Shown here: piece by piece, positions 40,957 to 49,777 of the stretch
Position numbering within the stretch: position 1 is the first letter of the stretch
How the letters are laid out: every line of letters begins with the position of its first letter
DNA from: Rahnella laticis
GTDB taxonomy: Bacteria > Pseudomonadota > Gammaproteobacteria > Enterobacterales > Enterobacteriaceae
Direction of reading: 5' to 3'
Length of the DNA stretch: 64,000 nucleotides
Assembly: GCF_015644585.1 (NCBI RefSeq)
Contig: NZ_JADOBI010000001.1
Span: 310,001 to 374,000 of the forward strand
Program-made: the position numbers and the translations under genes
The notes under the pieces: generated by a model
Seen by the model: only the letters and a program-made list of their open reading frames with translations
Databases searched by the model: none
Told to the model about the DNA's origin: nothing

Positions 40957-41287
40957 AATACCGCCTCTTTGAGTTGATGAATGTGTCGCCAGCGCGTGCC
41001 TCCCCGCACGCAAAGGGTCGTTATCTGTCAATAATAATGAACTCCTGTTGAACAATTTAGCAGCGCACTGATGGCTTTTCAAACTGATATGTTGCGTGAT
41101 TGTAGGTGTTGCAAATAATTAATGTTACAGCTAGGGTTAATCATATGGCCTATATTTTGAGCACGCCCGTGAGGATCCCGACTAATGAGAAGACTGCGTT
41201 GAACAGCACAATGAAACGGTAACGCATAACCGGCAGGCATCATGGTGGTGCCATTGACGCCGGAAACCAGCAAATGGCGGAAAACCT
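40957..41287. promoter_or_regulatory. puuD-puuA divergent control region with a candidate PuuR site
   Basis: The 331-base gap between the two puu arms has no gene. AATAATAATGAACT at 41030-41043 shares ATAATGAAC with the PuuR recognition sequence of E. coli. A second, weaker TTGAACA lies about 15 bases on. Promoter boxes could not be fixed by eye. Confidence 0.45.
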
Positions 41288-42730
41288 ATGCAAACGACTG
41301 AACTGATGAACGATATTAAGAAAGAGATTAGCGAGAATGAGCCCCTTGCTAAGCCGGTGGAAGAGCGAAGTAGCGCGTTCCAGGATGAAGTGTCTCAATA
41401 CCTGGAGCGTCACCCGCTTACCCTGCACGTCGACGTCCTGCTCACCGATCTCAATGGTTCCTTCCGCGGCAAACGCATTCCTGTCTCCGCCCTGCGCAAA
41501 CTCGAAAAAGGCTGTTATTTCCCGGCATCGGTCTTCGCCATGGACATTCTCGGTAATGTCGTGGAAGAAGCTGGTTTAGGCCAGGAACTGGGCGAACCCG
41601 ACCGCACCTGTATTCCCGTTCCCGGCACGTTAACGCCTTCGGCTTCCGACCCCGAACACATCGGCCAGCTGCTTCTCACCATGCTTGACGAAGATGGCAC
41701 TCCCTTTAACGTTGAACCACGCAATGTGCTGAACCATATCTGGCAAACATTGCGCCAGCGGGGCTTATTCCCGGTGGTAGCGGTAGAGCTGGAGTTCTAT
41801 CTGCTCGACAGGCAGCGGGACGCGGAAGGCTATATTCAGCCGCCGTGTACGCCCGGCACGCAGGAGCGCAGCCTGCATACGCAGGTTTATTCCGTCGATA
41901 ATCTGGATCACTTTGCCGATGTGCTCAGTGATATTGACCGTCTGGCGCACATCCAGGGTTTACCGGCGGATGGCGCGGTGGCGGAGTCCTCTCCGGGACA
42001 ATTCGAAATCAATTTGCACCACAGCGAAAATATTCTGCGCGCCTGTGACCATGCCCTGATGCTCAAACGTCTGGTGCGGCTGGTGGCGGAAAATCATGAA
42101 ATGGACGCCACTTTTATGGCGAAGCCGTATGACGAATATGCGGGCAGCGGGATGCACATTCATCTCAGCGTGCTCGATGACAACGGCAAAAACCTGTTCG
42201 CCGATGCGAACGGTAAAGATTCCGCGCTGATGAAACGTTCGCTCGCCGGGATGATTGCCCTGATGCCCGCGTCGATGGCCGTTTTAGCGCCCAACGTGAA
42301 TGCTTTCCGCCGCTTCCAGTCGGGCATGTATGTTCCGACGCAGGCGTCGTGGGGGCACAATAACCGCACTGTCGCACTGCGCGTGCCGTGCAGCGGAACC
42401 GCCGATCATCGTGTGGAATACCGCGTGGCCGGCGCTGATGCCAACCCGTATTTAGTGGTCGCTACCGTACTGGCCGGGATGCTCTACGGGCTGGATAACG
42501 ATCTGGCGCTGCCCGAACCGGTGACCGGAAACGGTCTGGAGCAGGAAGGGATCCCGCTGCCAATCCGCCAGAGCGATGCGTTGTATGATTTTGATGACCA
42601 GCCAGCGCTGAAGAAAATCCTCGGTGAACGTTTCTCGCAGGTCTATCACGCCTGTAAATCTGACGAACTGTTGCAGTTCGAACGGCGCGTGACAGAAACA
42701 GAGATCGACTGGATGCTCAAAAACGCCTGA
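41288..42730 (+). CDS. puuA: Gamma-glutamylputrescine synthetase PuuA
   Basis: ATP-dependent ligase joining glutamate to putrescine, step 1 of the Puu pathway; glutamine-synthetase fold. The 480-residue sequence is colinear with E. coli PuuA (472) from about residue 25: VVAVELEFYLLDRQ, the catalytic EINLHHSENIL, GSGMHIHLSVLDDNG and the C-terminal RRVTETEIDWMLKNA. The N-terminal 25 residues differ, and an ATG six codons downstream (41306) is an alternative start. Confidence 0.95.
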   Translation: MQTTELMNDIKKEISENEPLAKPVEERSSAFQDEVSQYLERHPLTLHVDVLLTDLNGSFRGKRIPVSALRKLEKGCYFPASVFAMDILGNVVEEAGLGQELGEPDRTCIPVPGTLTPSASDPEHIGQLLLTMLDEDGTPFNVEPRNVLNHIWQTLRQRGLFPVVAVELEFYLLDRQRDAEGYIQPPCTPGTQERSLHTQVYSVDNLDHFADVLSDIDRLAHIQGLPADGAVAESSPGQFEINLHHSENILRACDHALMLKRLVRLVAENHEMDATFMAKPYDEYAGSGMHIHLSVLDDNGKNLFADANGKDSALMKRSLAGMIALMPASMAVLAPNVNAFRRFQSGMYVPTQASWGHNNRTVALRVPCSGTADHRVEYRVAGADANPYLVVATVLAGMLYGLDNDLALPEPVTGNGLEQEGIPLPIRQSDALYDFDDQPALKKILGERFSQVYHACKSDELLQFERRVTETEIDWMLKNA

Positions 42731-42859
42731 TCCCCATCATCCCAGGCGTTGTACCGGCACTGGCCGGGCAAGATGTTTAAAATCGGAAAAGATTTTGTAA
42801 CTCACCGCCTCTGAATGTTGTCATTTATGCGTGATTTGTGCAAAATACGCAGCACTGCA

Positions 42860-42897
42860 GATAACCGACGCTTAAAGGCGCCGGTTATTTTTTTTGT
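42860..42897 (+). terminator. Terminator after puuA
   Basis: ATAACCGACGC / GGCGCCGGTTAT with one mismatch and loop TTAAA, followed by eight T. Since it precedes puuP, puuP probably has its own promoter in 42900-43200 or is partly attenuated. Confidence 0.8.
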
Positions 42898-43210
42898 ATG
42901 TGCAGTACCCAAACTAATTCAACAGAGGCCGGACCCAGATCCGGATAGATAACAAGGTTCGTGTGCGACCCCAAATTAACAACGGTCGCCACTATGAGGA
43001 AATGTAACATGGGGCAATACTTCAAACCTGTACCGGTGCCCGCCGGTGCTTCTTTCAGCTGCGGCCAAATTCGCACAGCCTTCACCTCCGTCATCAGCGA
43101 TGTGAAGATCACCCCCCCGTTTACTGGTAATAACTCACGAAGTTTTCCCTGTACGTTGCTTTCAGAGGCGTTTAAACGCCCGGTGTCTGCAATTCAGGGA
43201 GGACTGAGCC
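42898..43210. other. Leader region of puuP
   Basis: No recognised gene. An open frame (42961 GTG, or ATG at 43009; about 70-86 residues, containing FKPVPVPAGASFSCGQ) runs through and overlaps the puuP start by 11 bases, but has no clear ribosome site or homologue that I know. It may be a translated leader or chance. Confidence 0.35.
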
Positions 43211-44587
43211 ATGTCTGCTAAACCTTCTGCCGCTCCGGCGACTCAGCGCGTACAACTGCGTAAAACCCTGACGCTGGTCCAGGTTGTGATGATGGGTCTA
43301 GCCTATCTGCAACCGATGACCATCTTCGATACGTTCGGCATTGTGTCCGGCCTGACCGATGGTCACGTCGCGACGGCGTACATCTTTGCGCTGATCGCCG
43401 TGCTGTTTACCGCCGTCAGCTACGGCAAACTGGTGCAGCGTTTCCCGTCTGCCGGTTCTGCTTACACTTACGCGCAAAAAGCCATCAGCCCGCACGTCGG
43501 CTTTATGGTCGGGTGGTCATCATTGCTGGACTACCTGTTCATGCCGATGATCAACATCCTGCTGGCAAAAATTTACCTGGAAGCCATCTTCCCGGGTGTC
43601 CCGTCGTGGATCTTCGTGACCGCGCTGGTCGCGATGATGACCGCGTTCAACCTGCGTGGCATCAAAGTGGTGGCTAACCTCAACAGCATTATTGTTGTGG
43701 TTCAGGTCGCGATCATGGTGGTCTTCCTGGGGCTGCTGGTCCGTGGCGTTTACATGGGCGAGGGCATGGGCACACTGGCGACAACGAAACCGTTCTTCAG
43801 TGAAAACGCGCATGTGGTGCCGATGATTACCGGTGCGACCATCCTGTGCTTCTCGTTCCTCGGCTTCGACGGCATCAGCTCGTTGTCTGAAGAAACGCCA
43901 AACGCGGGTAAAGTCATCCCGAAAGCGATTTTCCTGACCGCACTGATTGGCGGCGTGATCTTCGTGGTGGTGTCGTACTTCCTGCAACTGTACTTCCCGG
44001 ACATCTCGCGCTTTAAAGATCCGGACGCTTCACAGCCTGAAATCATGTTGTACGTGGCCGGTAAATTCTTCCAGTCCGTCATCCTGTGCTTCAGCTGCGT
44101 CACCGTTCTGGCATCCGGCATGGCCGCGCACGCGGGCGTTTCCCGTCTGCTGTACGTGATGGGCCGCGACGGCGTATTCCCGGAGAAAGTGTTCGGTTAC
44201 GTGCATCCGAAATGGCGCACCCCGACGTTCAACGTTCTGCTGGTCGGTGTTGTGGCGATGTCTGCTGTGACCTTTGATCTGGTGACCGCCACGGCGCTGA
44301 TTAACTTCGGTGCATTAGTGGCCTTTACCTTCGTGAACCTGTCGGTGATTTCCCAGTTCTACATCCGTGAGAAGCGTAACCGTACGCTGAAAGACCACAT
44401 CAACTATCTGGTCCTGCCGGTGATCGGTGCGCTGACCGTCGGTGCGCTGTGGCTGAACCTCGAAGCCAGTTCGATGACGCTCGGTCTGGTGTGGGGCGCG
44501 ATTGGCCTGGGGTATCTGGCGTTTATCACCAATGCGTTTCGTAAGCAGCCGCCGCAGATGAGCGGGGAGATAGCGCCGGAAGCTTGA
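43211..44587 (+). CDS. puuP: Putrescine importer PuuP
   Basis: Twelve-helix APC-family proton symporter for putrescine. The 458-residue sequence has [19 protein letters not shown] at the first helix, [19 protein letters not shown] and [19 protein letters not shown], all as in E. coli PuuP. The ATG follows GGGAGGA. Its stop overlaps the left end of the palindromic element. Confidence 0.95.
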   Translation: MSAKPSAAPATQRVQLRKTLTLVQVVMMGLAYLQPMTIFDTFGIVSGLTDGHVATAYIFALIAVLFTAVSYGKLVQRFPSAGSAYTYAQKAISPHVGFMVGWSSLLDYLFMPMINILLAKIYLEAIFPGVPSWIFVTALVAMMTAFNLRGIKVVANLNSIIVVVQVAIMVVFLGLLVRGVYMGEGMGTLATTKPFFSENAHVVPMITGATILCFSFLGFDGISSLSEETPNAGKVIPKAIFLTALIGGVIFVVVSYFLQLYFPDISRFKDPDASQPEIMLYVAGKFFQSVILCFSCVTVLASGMAAHAGVSRLLYVMGRDGVFPEKVFGYVHPKWRTPTFNVLLVGVVAMSAVTFDLVTATALINFGALVAFTFVNLSVISQFYIREKRNRTLKDHINYLVLPVIGALTVGALWLNLEASSMTLGLVWGAIGLGYLAFITNAFRKQPPQMSGEIAPEA

Positions 44588-45266
44588 TTGCAGGAGGCCG
44601 CTGTAAATTGGCGGCTTAAAAATAAAATTCAAAGTCGTGGGCGTCGGCCCACACCGCAAAACCTTGGGCTCGCCGCCCAAACTGGCCCAAAGGGCGCGTT
44701 AACGCGCGCGCCCTCTGGACACCCGCGCTTTTTAACTGCGCGCTATCGCTCGCTGGCTATTTTCCAGCGGCTCCGGAAAATGCCGCAAAATCCCGCCGCT
44801 GCGCGGTTCCTTCCAGTCGGATTACAAACCGCGCGAAAAAATACGCGGTTTTCCACCTCTCCTTTCAGCGTGATTTTTGAAAGCGGCCAGAGGCTTTTTA
44901 GTTCACAACCTCGCCATGACATTCATAATTTTGAAAAACAAAGAAGCCTCAAAATCGATTCTTTCAAAGTTGAGATGGCGCGCTCAGAAATTTTGCTGAC
45001 CGAGGGTTCGAGACCGCAAGGCTCGAAGCCCTCGAGGAAGGAACCGCGCAGCGGCAATATTTCGCGCCATACGCAGGAGGAACAGAACATGTCCGTCGTC
45101 CCAGCGGTAGCGCGTGTTGGAAAAAAGCGTGGGAGATCAAAGAGGGAGGCGCTTTCCTCCCTCTTTGGCGGTTTCGGCGCAGCGCGTTAAGTGATCACTG
45201 CTATTGAGAAACCGAAACTTTCTCGGTCAGTGTTGAAAAGCCGCCGTTGCAGCGGCCTCCTGCAAT
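44587..45266. repeat. 680-bp imperfect palindromic (foldback) element
   Basis: The two halves are inverted copies around a centre near 44925. Outer ends: ATTGCAGGAGGCCGCTG (44587-44603) and its exact complement (45250-45266). Middle: GCCGCTGCGCGGTTCCTTCC (44795-44814) and its exact complement (45036-45055). Inner: GAGGCTT (44890-44896) and AAGCCTC (44944-44950). Between these, both arms share further imperfect matches, and each arm has local hairpins, such as AAAGAGGGAGG / CCTCCCTCTTT near 45139-45166. The outer ends also form the terminator hairpins of puuP and sbcB. It holds an open frame 44588-45190 that I regard as incidental. Confidence 0.8.
45089..45190 (+). CDS. Possible 33-residue basic peptide inside the palindrome
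   Basis: ATG at 45089 lies eight bases after a perfect AGGAGG; the frame gives a very basic N-terminal half (VARVGKKRGRSKREA) and ends SLFGGFGAAR. Nothing else supports it, and the palindrome makes chance frames likely. Function unknown. Confidence 0.3.
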   Translation: MSVVPAVARVGKKRGRSKREALSSLFGGFGAAR

Positions 45267-46696
45267 TAAGAAACCAATTTCTTCCCGTATTCAAACAGCG
45301 CCCCGAGAAGCGCTATTTTCTCAGAATCACCCTCATACAAGTTATAGAGCGATTCAAGCTCTAAAATGTACGCCTGAACACGCTCATCGGTGAGCTTCGT
45401 CTGGCGATGCTGGATCCAGCGCTTTTGCTCGGCGTCGGTCAGCGTTGCGGGGTAATTGCGTGCGCGGAAGCGGAACAACAGCGGTTCGATGCGCGAATCA
45501 TTAAACGTCAGATCCAGTGCCGGAAGGTTTTCCGGGCGTGTCTCAAGGATAATCCGCATTGCGGCGCGATCGGCGTCGCTGAAGAAACCGTCGTACAGAC
45601 GGGCATCGACATCGTCGGAAGCGGTGAACGGCTCGGCTTCGGCAAACATCGTCACCACTTTTTCACGCACCTGCGGGTTCTGGCGCAATATCTGAAGATT
45701 CTCCAGACAGCGCTGGCGGTCAATGCCCAGACGTTCGGCGTTTTCCGGCAACAACGTTTTGGCCGGAGCCAGCACCGGACATTTATTGATGTGAACCAGT
45801 TTGACCGGCAGCGGAGATTGCCCGGCCTGCAAACTGTCGCGGCGACTGTACAGGCGCTCACGCATCTGGTCGGGGTCGAGATCTAACAGCGTGGACATAT
45901 CGCCCGCCAGATCGCACATGATCACGGCGTTTTTGTTTTCAGGATGCCAGGCCAGCGGCGCGACCCACGCGGTATTGCCGCGCGCAGCACCAAACATGCC
46001 GGAGACATGCACCAGCGTCGCCATCGCCGGAATATCAATCAGCGTATTGAGTTTGTGTTTGCTGCGGTGTTCGAGCAGGAAACTGAACAGACGCGGTTGC
46101 GCCTGTTTAACCAGTTTTGCCATCGCAATCGTGGCGTAAACGTCGGCCATCGCGTCGTGGGCATTTTCATGTTCGATGCCATTAGCTTTGGTCAGATGTT
46201 CAAGACGAAAACTCGGGAAACCGTCGTCGTTTTCCGGCCAGTTGATGCCTTCCGGGCGCAGCGCGTAACAGGCACGCATCACATCCAGCAAATCCCAGCG
46301 GGAATTACCGTTCTGCCAGCTGTAGGCGTACGGGTCGTAAAAGTTGCGATAAAGGATATTACGGCTGACTTCGTCGTCGAAACGGATGTTGTTGTAGCCC
46401 ACAATACAGGTGCCCGGCACGCTAAACGCTTTATGGATTTGCGCGGTGAACTCCGCTTCGATCACGCCACGTTCCAGCGCAATCTGCGGAGTAATTCCGG
46501 TGATCATCACCGCTTCCGGTTCTGGCAGATAATCATCAGAAGGGCGGCAATAAATCACTAACGGTTCTTCGATGATATTGAAATCTTCGTCAGTTCTCAC
46601 CCCGGCAAACTGCGCCGGGCGGTCCAGCGCCGGATTTTTACCGAATGTCTCGTAATCATGAAAGTAGAAAGTAGGTTGTACTGGTTTGTCTGACAT
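45266..46696 (-). CDS. sbcB: Exodeoxyribonuclease I SbcB
   Basis: 3'-5' single-strand DNA exonuclease used in mismatch repair and recombination. The 476-residue sequence has the DEDDh nuclease motif HDYETFG (Asp14, Glu16), CIVGYNNIRFDDEVSRN, HDAMADVYATIAMA, then SH3-like and C-terminal helical domains. It is the last host gene before the prophage. Confidence 0.96.
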   Translation of the reverse strand: MSDKPVQPTFYFHDYETFGKNPALDRPAQFAGVRTDEDFNIIEEPLVIYCRPSDDYLPEPEAVMITGITPQIALERGVIEAEFTAQIHKAFSVPGTCIVGYNNIRFDDEVSRNILYRNFYDPYAYSWQNGNSRWDLLDVMRACYALRPEGINWPENDDGFPSFRLEHLTKANGIEHENAHDAMADVYATIAMAKLVKQAQPRLFSFLLEHRSKHKLNTLIDIPAMATLVHVSGMFGAARGNTAWVAPLAWHPENKNAVIMCDLAGDMSTLLDLDPDQMRERLYSRRDSLQAGQSPLPVKLVHINKCPVLAPAKTLLPENAERLGIDRQRCLENLQILRQNPQVREKVVTMFAEAEPFTASDDVDARLYDGFFSDADRAAMRIILETRPENLPALDLTFNDSRIEPLLFRFRARNYPATLTDAEQKRWIQHRQTKLTDERVQAYILELESLYNLYEGDSEKIALLGALFEYGKKLVS

Positions 46697-46875
46697 TGCT
46701 TTATTGCGCCTATATTCGTATGTATTTGTCTATTCAAACCAACGTGTTAACTACATTCTTTGTCTTATTTCGTCCTATCCTGTCTTATAAATCCCAAATA
46801 AAACTAAGCTAGTCCAGTTGATCAATGGTACACATTGGGTACAAAATTCATTTTTCTCTGTGTACAGAATATATC

Positions 46876-48057
46876 ATGGCTCTCAGCGATACTAAATTAC
46901 GTTCACTTCATGGCAAGCCGTACACAGGGAGCCCAGAGCTTTCTGATGGTGACGGGCTTGGTGTAAGAATATCACCTCTCGGCGCTATGGCCTTCCAGTT
47001 TCGATATCGCTGGGAGGGTAAGGCTCAGCGCATATCTCTTGGCAAGTATCCCGCAATGGGACTGAAAGATGCCAGAGCCCTTGTTGGCGAACTCCGCCTG
47101 TTATACGACAAGGGAATAAATCCCCGCACTCACTTTGACACAAAACATGCTTCATCCGATCTGACAGTCGGCGATTGCCTGGAGCATTGGATGAATGGTT
47201 ATGTACGCACTCAGTTGCGTACAAACACCATTAATCTGTACGAGGCAGTTGTGGTAAAGCACATGAAAGATTCGTTTAAAGGCCGCTCGGTAAGTTCAAT
47301 CTCCGTTAAAGATTGGATCGGCTTCTTCGGCGCTCAAGAAAAGGAAGGCCAGAAGCGTGCACGCATGATGTTTATTCAGGCTAAGTCGGCGTTTAGTTGG
47401 TGCCTGCGTCGTCAGTTGATAGACAGATGCGAGATGATGCGCATTGAGCCCAAGGACGTTGGTCAGCGGTCTGAGACTGGCGAGCGCGTTCTGACATTTA
47501 ACGAGTTGGCCCAAATCTGGATCGCCATCGAGAAAACCCGTGCATCACCCGCCAACAAATATCTTCACCAGCTCGTCATGCTGTGGGGGTGTCGTCTGTC
47601 TGAGCTTCGCCTGTCGCTCAAGCAGGAGTTCGACCTGACGGATCTGATTTGGACTGTGCCGAAAGAACATAGCAAGATGGGAAATATTATTCGCAGGCCT
47701 ATTTTCTCACAAGCTCAGCCCATAATAGAAAGATTAATGGATGCATATGACAACGTTATGTTCCCCGGGCATGACATTAATCAGCCGATCAGCATAGCCG
47801 CTGCCAACCGGTACATTGGTCGTATTCGAGATGAAATGGATGGGATGGGTTACTGGAGGGCGCACGACTTCCGACGCACCGTTGTTACCAGATTGTCGGA
47901 AGAAGGCGTAGCCCCACACGTCACTGAGAAGATGATGGGGCATGATTTGGGTGGAGTGATGGCAGTTTATAACAAACACGATTGGCTGGATGAGCAGAGG
48001 CGGGGATATGAAATCTTTGCTGATAAGCTGCTCTGGCACATTAAGAATGTGAAGTGA
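46876..48057 (+). CDS. int: Prophage integrase (P4-type tyrosine recombinase)
   Basis: A 393-residue tyrosine recombinase: DUF4102 arm-binding N-terminus (LSDGDGLGVRISPLGAMAFQF), core-binding domain, and catalytic domain with Arg in LWGCRLSELRLS, HDFRRTVVTRLSEEG, and the nucleophile Tyr in GGVMAVYNKHDW. The ATG at 46876 is chosen because MALSDTKLRSLHGKPY is the family start; the frame is open to 46825. There is no tRNA beside it. Confidence 0.94.
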   Translation: MALSDTKLRSLHGKPYTGSPELSDGDGLGVRISPLGAMAFQFRYRWEGKAQRISLGKYPAMGLKDARALVGELRLLYDKGINPRTHFDTKHASSDLTVGDCLEHWMNGYVRTQLRTNTINLYEAVVVKHMKDSFKGRSVSSISVKDWIGFFGAQEKEGQKRARMMFIQAKSAFSWCLRRQLIDRCEMMRIEPKDVGQRSETGERVLTFNELAQIWIAIEKTRASPANKYLHQLVMLWGCRLSELRLSLKQEFDLTDLIWTVPKEHSKMGNIIRRPIFSQAQPIIERLMDAYDNVMFPGHDINQPISIAAANRYIGRIRDEMDGMGYWRAHDFRRTVVTRLSEEGVAPHVTEKMMGHDLGGVMAVYNKHDWLDEQRRGYEIFADKLLWHIKNVK

Positions 48058-48059
48058 GT

Positions 48060-48239
48060 TCATGCAGCCTTAGGCTCTGAGCGCCGGATTACCCATGCCT
48101 CTACCGCCGATTTAAGGTAGAGGGTTGGGTGGGTCTTAATGGGGTGAGGGAAGCCGCTATCACGCTCGTAGCGATAAAGCGTGTCACGAGATTTAACCTG
48201 TAAAAAATCCATTACTTCTTCTTTCGTCATTACGTTCAT
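48060..48239 (-). CDS. AlpA-like excisionase
   Basis: A 59-residue protein, MNVMTKEEVMDFLQVKSRDT..., with the MerR/AlpA-type helix-turn-helix (LQVKSRDTLYRYERDSGFPHP) and SAVEAWVIRR at the end. AlpA proteins control P4-type integrases and excision. It ends two bases from the int stop on the opposite strand and is last in the leftward phage operon, the place of xis. Confidence 0.85.
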   Translation of the reverse strand: MNVMTKEEVMDFLQVKSRDTLYRYERDSGFPHPIKTHPTLYLKSAVEAWVIRRSEPKAA

Positions 48240-48250
48240 GCTTACCTCTG

Positions 48251-48454
48251 CTATTTACCCTCCGCCACTCTCTTTACCCAACAAGCAAGCCACATCCATA
48301 CCCGTTTGCGATATTTAGCAGGGCAGAATGGATAAGCGGTAGGTGAGTGTTTATCGAGAAGTTGGCGGTAGGTGAGTTGGTTTGTTTTACTGCGGCGTTC
48401 GGTGAGTATTTGTTTGGCTATTGCCCGGGATGCAATCTCTTGCTCGGGAGTCAT
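48251..48454 (-). CDS. Small phage protein, unknown
   Basis: A 67-residue basic protein, MTPEQEIASRAIAKQILTER..., with GGAG six bases before the ATG. Not recognised. It starts three bases beyond the stop of the preceding gene and belongs to the leftward operon. Confidence 0.65.
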   Translation of the reverse strand: MTPEQEIASRAIAKQILTERRSKTNQLTYRQLLDKHSPTAYPFCPAKYRKRVWMWLACWVKRVAEGK

Positions 48455-48457
48455 GGG

Positions 48458-48754
48458 CTACTCCATCTTGCGATAACCTGCGTCGTAAAGAGCTGTCATG
48501 AGGTCGTAGGGTTGATAAGAGTCAGGCATTTCACTTTCGATGGATAACATCTTCTCAATTTCAGAATCCTTTATTTTCTCTCTGTTCTCGGCAGCAATCT
48601 CACCAAGCAACTCAGCACATTTAATGCAGATATTTTTGTCTTCGGGTACGGTTATTAGGTGAGAGGGGGCGCAGGATTCTTTGCAGAGACAGCAGAGTGT
48701 TTTTGGGTCTGGTTCATACTTGGAGAATTCATAATTTGTTGTCGATATGCTCAT
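48458..48754 (-). CDS. Small phage protein with ClpX-type zinc finger
   Basis: A 98-residue protein with a four-cysteine finger, TLCCLCKESCAPSHLITVPEDKNICIKCAELLGEI in outline (CxxC ... ICIKC, with CAELLGEI following), resembling the N-terminal zinc-binding domain of ClpX. The remainder is charged and helical. The start at 48754 follows AAGGGA by six bases; the ATG at 48772 overlaps the upstream gene. The role is unknown; see findings. Confidence 0.7.
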   Translation of the reverse strand: MSISTTNYEFSKYEPDPKTLCCLCKESCAPSHLITVPEDKNICIKCAELLGEIAAENREKIKDSEIEKMLSIESEMPDSYQPYDLMTALYDAGYRKME

Positions 48755-48764
48755 GTTGATTCCC

Positions 48765-49016
48765 TTAATCAAAGAACCTGATGGTTGAGCCTTTCATCCA
48801 CGCAGAGCAGACGACGCCGCTTACTTGCTTACCAGCCGGTGAAGTTGCATTGAACTCAGTAGCGTAATCGTCACCCTTAGCGCATCCTGCCCACGAGTAA
48901 CCACCGATGTGAATATTGGTGAATCCGTTATCAGATAACACTTTTGCCGCCCGTTCCGGGTCAGTACATCCGGCCAGAGCAAAGCAAATCACAGCCATCC
49001 CGATAATCTTTTTCAT
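48765..49016 (-). CDS. Small phage lipoprotein
   Basis: An 83-residue protein with signal MKKIIGMAVICFALAGC (lipobox LAGC, Cys17) and a short exported domain with two further Cys. Not recognised; a lipoprotein made from the early operon could act at the host envelope, for example against superinfection (inference). It overlaps the next gene upstream by an ATGA. Confidence 0.7.
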   Translation of the reverse strand: MKKIIGMAVICFALAGCTDPERAAKVLSDNGFTNIHIGGYSWAGCAKGDDYATEFNATSPAGKQVSGVVCSAWMKGSTIRFFD

Positions 49017-49222
49017 GCTGCATATCTCCGCTGTGCTTTCTGTCTCTTCTCAAGCTCGTAATCATCCCTGCATCCTGAATCACAGAAGTTACCCCGTAAT
49101 AGTGGATGCTCGCAGTAGTGACACTTGCCGGTAAATTTGAGGAAATCGCGTGAACGGTTGAGAAGGGCAATCTCGCGCTCCAGTTCTTCTAATGCTGCTG
49201 CGTTATCAATTTCATCGGCCAT
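49013..49222 (-). CDS. Small phage zinc-finger protein
   Basis: A 69-residue protein with an N-terminal coiled coil (NAAALEELEREIALLNRSRD) and a four-Cys finger CHYCEHPLLRGNFCDSGC. Not recognised beyond a zinc-finger of the DksA/TraR-like size class. The ATG directly abuts the upstream gene's stop. Confidence 0.7.
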   Translation of the reverse strand: MADEIDNAAALEELEREIALLNRSRDFLKFTGKCHYCEHPLLRGNFCDSGCRDDYELEKRQKAQRRYAA

Positions 49223-49477
49223 TTATGCCACCTCATAAAGTTTGGCGGGAACCATGCTCAGCATCACGTAGCCGGGCGCGGCAAAATCTACCGGGGTGAC
49301 ACAAGTCACTTCCCGCATAACAAAACTTCCTGTGTATTCACCATCAGAAAACTCACGCAAATGAAGCAGGTCACCGACTTGGTAGCCCCGGTCATTCTTG
49401 CGGAGTTCCGCTGTTTTCTTCCCTGAATGGACTGGGTGAAAGTGCTCGGGTGCGATTTTCAAATCGTGAGTTTTCAT
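49223..49477 (-). CDS. DUF3850 (ASCH/PUA-like) phage protein
   Basis: An 84-residue protein with the DUF3850 pattern HDLKIAPEHFHPVHSGKKTA, ELRKNDRGYQVGDLLHLREF and a beta-strand end. DUF3850 is an ASCH/PUA-like fold thought to bind RNA; function unproven. Confidence 0.8.
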   Translation of the reverse strand: MKTHDLKIAPEHFHPVHSGKKTAELRKNDRGYQVGDLLHLREFSDGEYTGSFVMREVTCVTPVDFAAPGYVMLSMVPAKLYEVA

Positions 49478-49517
49478 GGCTTTCTCCAGATATAAAAATA
49501 CCGCTCAAGGCGGCTGG

Positions 49518-49718
49518 TTAATTCATGGATTTGTAGAGCTTAGGGCTGTCTGTCGTGGCTTCACGAAGCTGTCTGATATCAGTCCGGCGCGGGAATGATT
49601 CGCCATCCCACAATATGATTGCTTCAGTTAAAAGGTCATCAATGGGGACGATATCCATAACGGTGCCCACGGCTTTACCTGACTTCATTGTTACCAATGA
49701 GCCGTTTGTGATTGGCAT
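49518..49718 (-). CDS. Small phage protein, YodC/DUF2158-like
   Basis: A 66-residue protein opening with GSLVTMKSGKAVGTVMDI, reminiscent of DUF2158 (YodC) small beta proteins. The likeness is weak. It lies between DUF3850 and a 50-residue gene in the leftward operon. Confidence 0.55.
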   Translation of the reverse strand: MPITNGSLVTMKSGKAVGTVMDIVPIDDLLTEAIILWDGESFPRRTDIRQLREATTDSPKLYKSMN

Positions 49719-49777
49719 GGGGATACCTCATGTAGCAGGCAATAAAAAACCGCGTTAAGCGGCTATTTGTTTGATGG

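Noticed and set aside
44588-45190. A 200-codon frame across the palindromic element
   Set aside because: Low-complexity Arg/Pro/Ser translation, no ribosome site at the start, frame simply follows the GC-rich palindrome.
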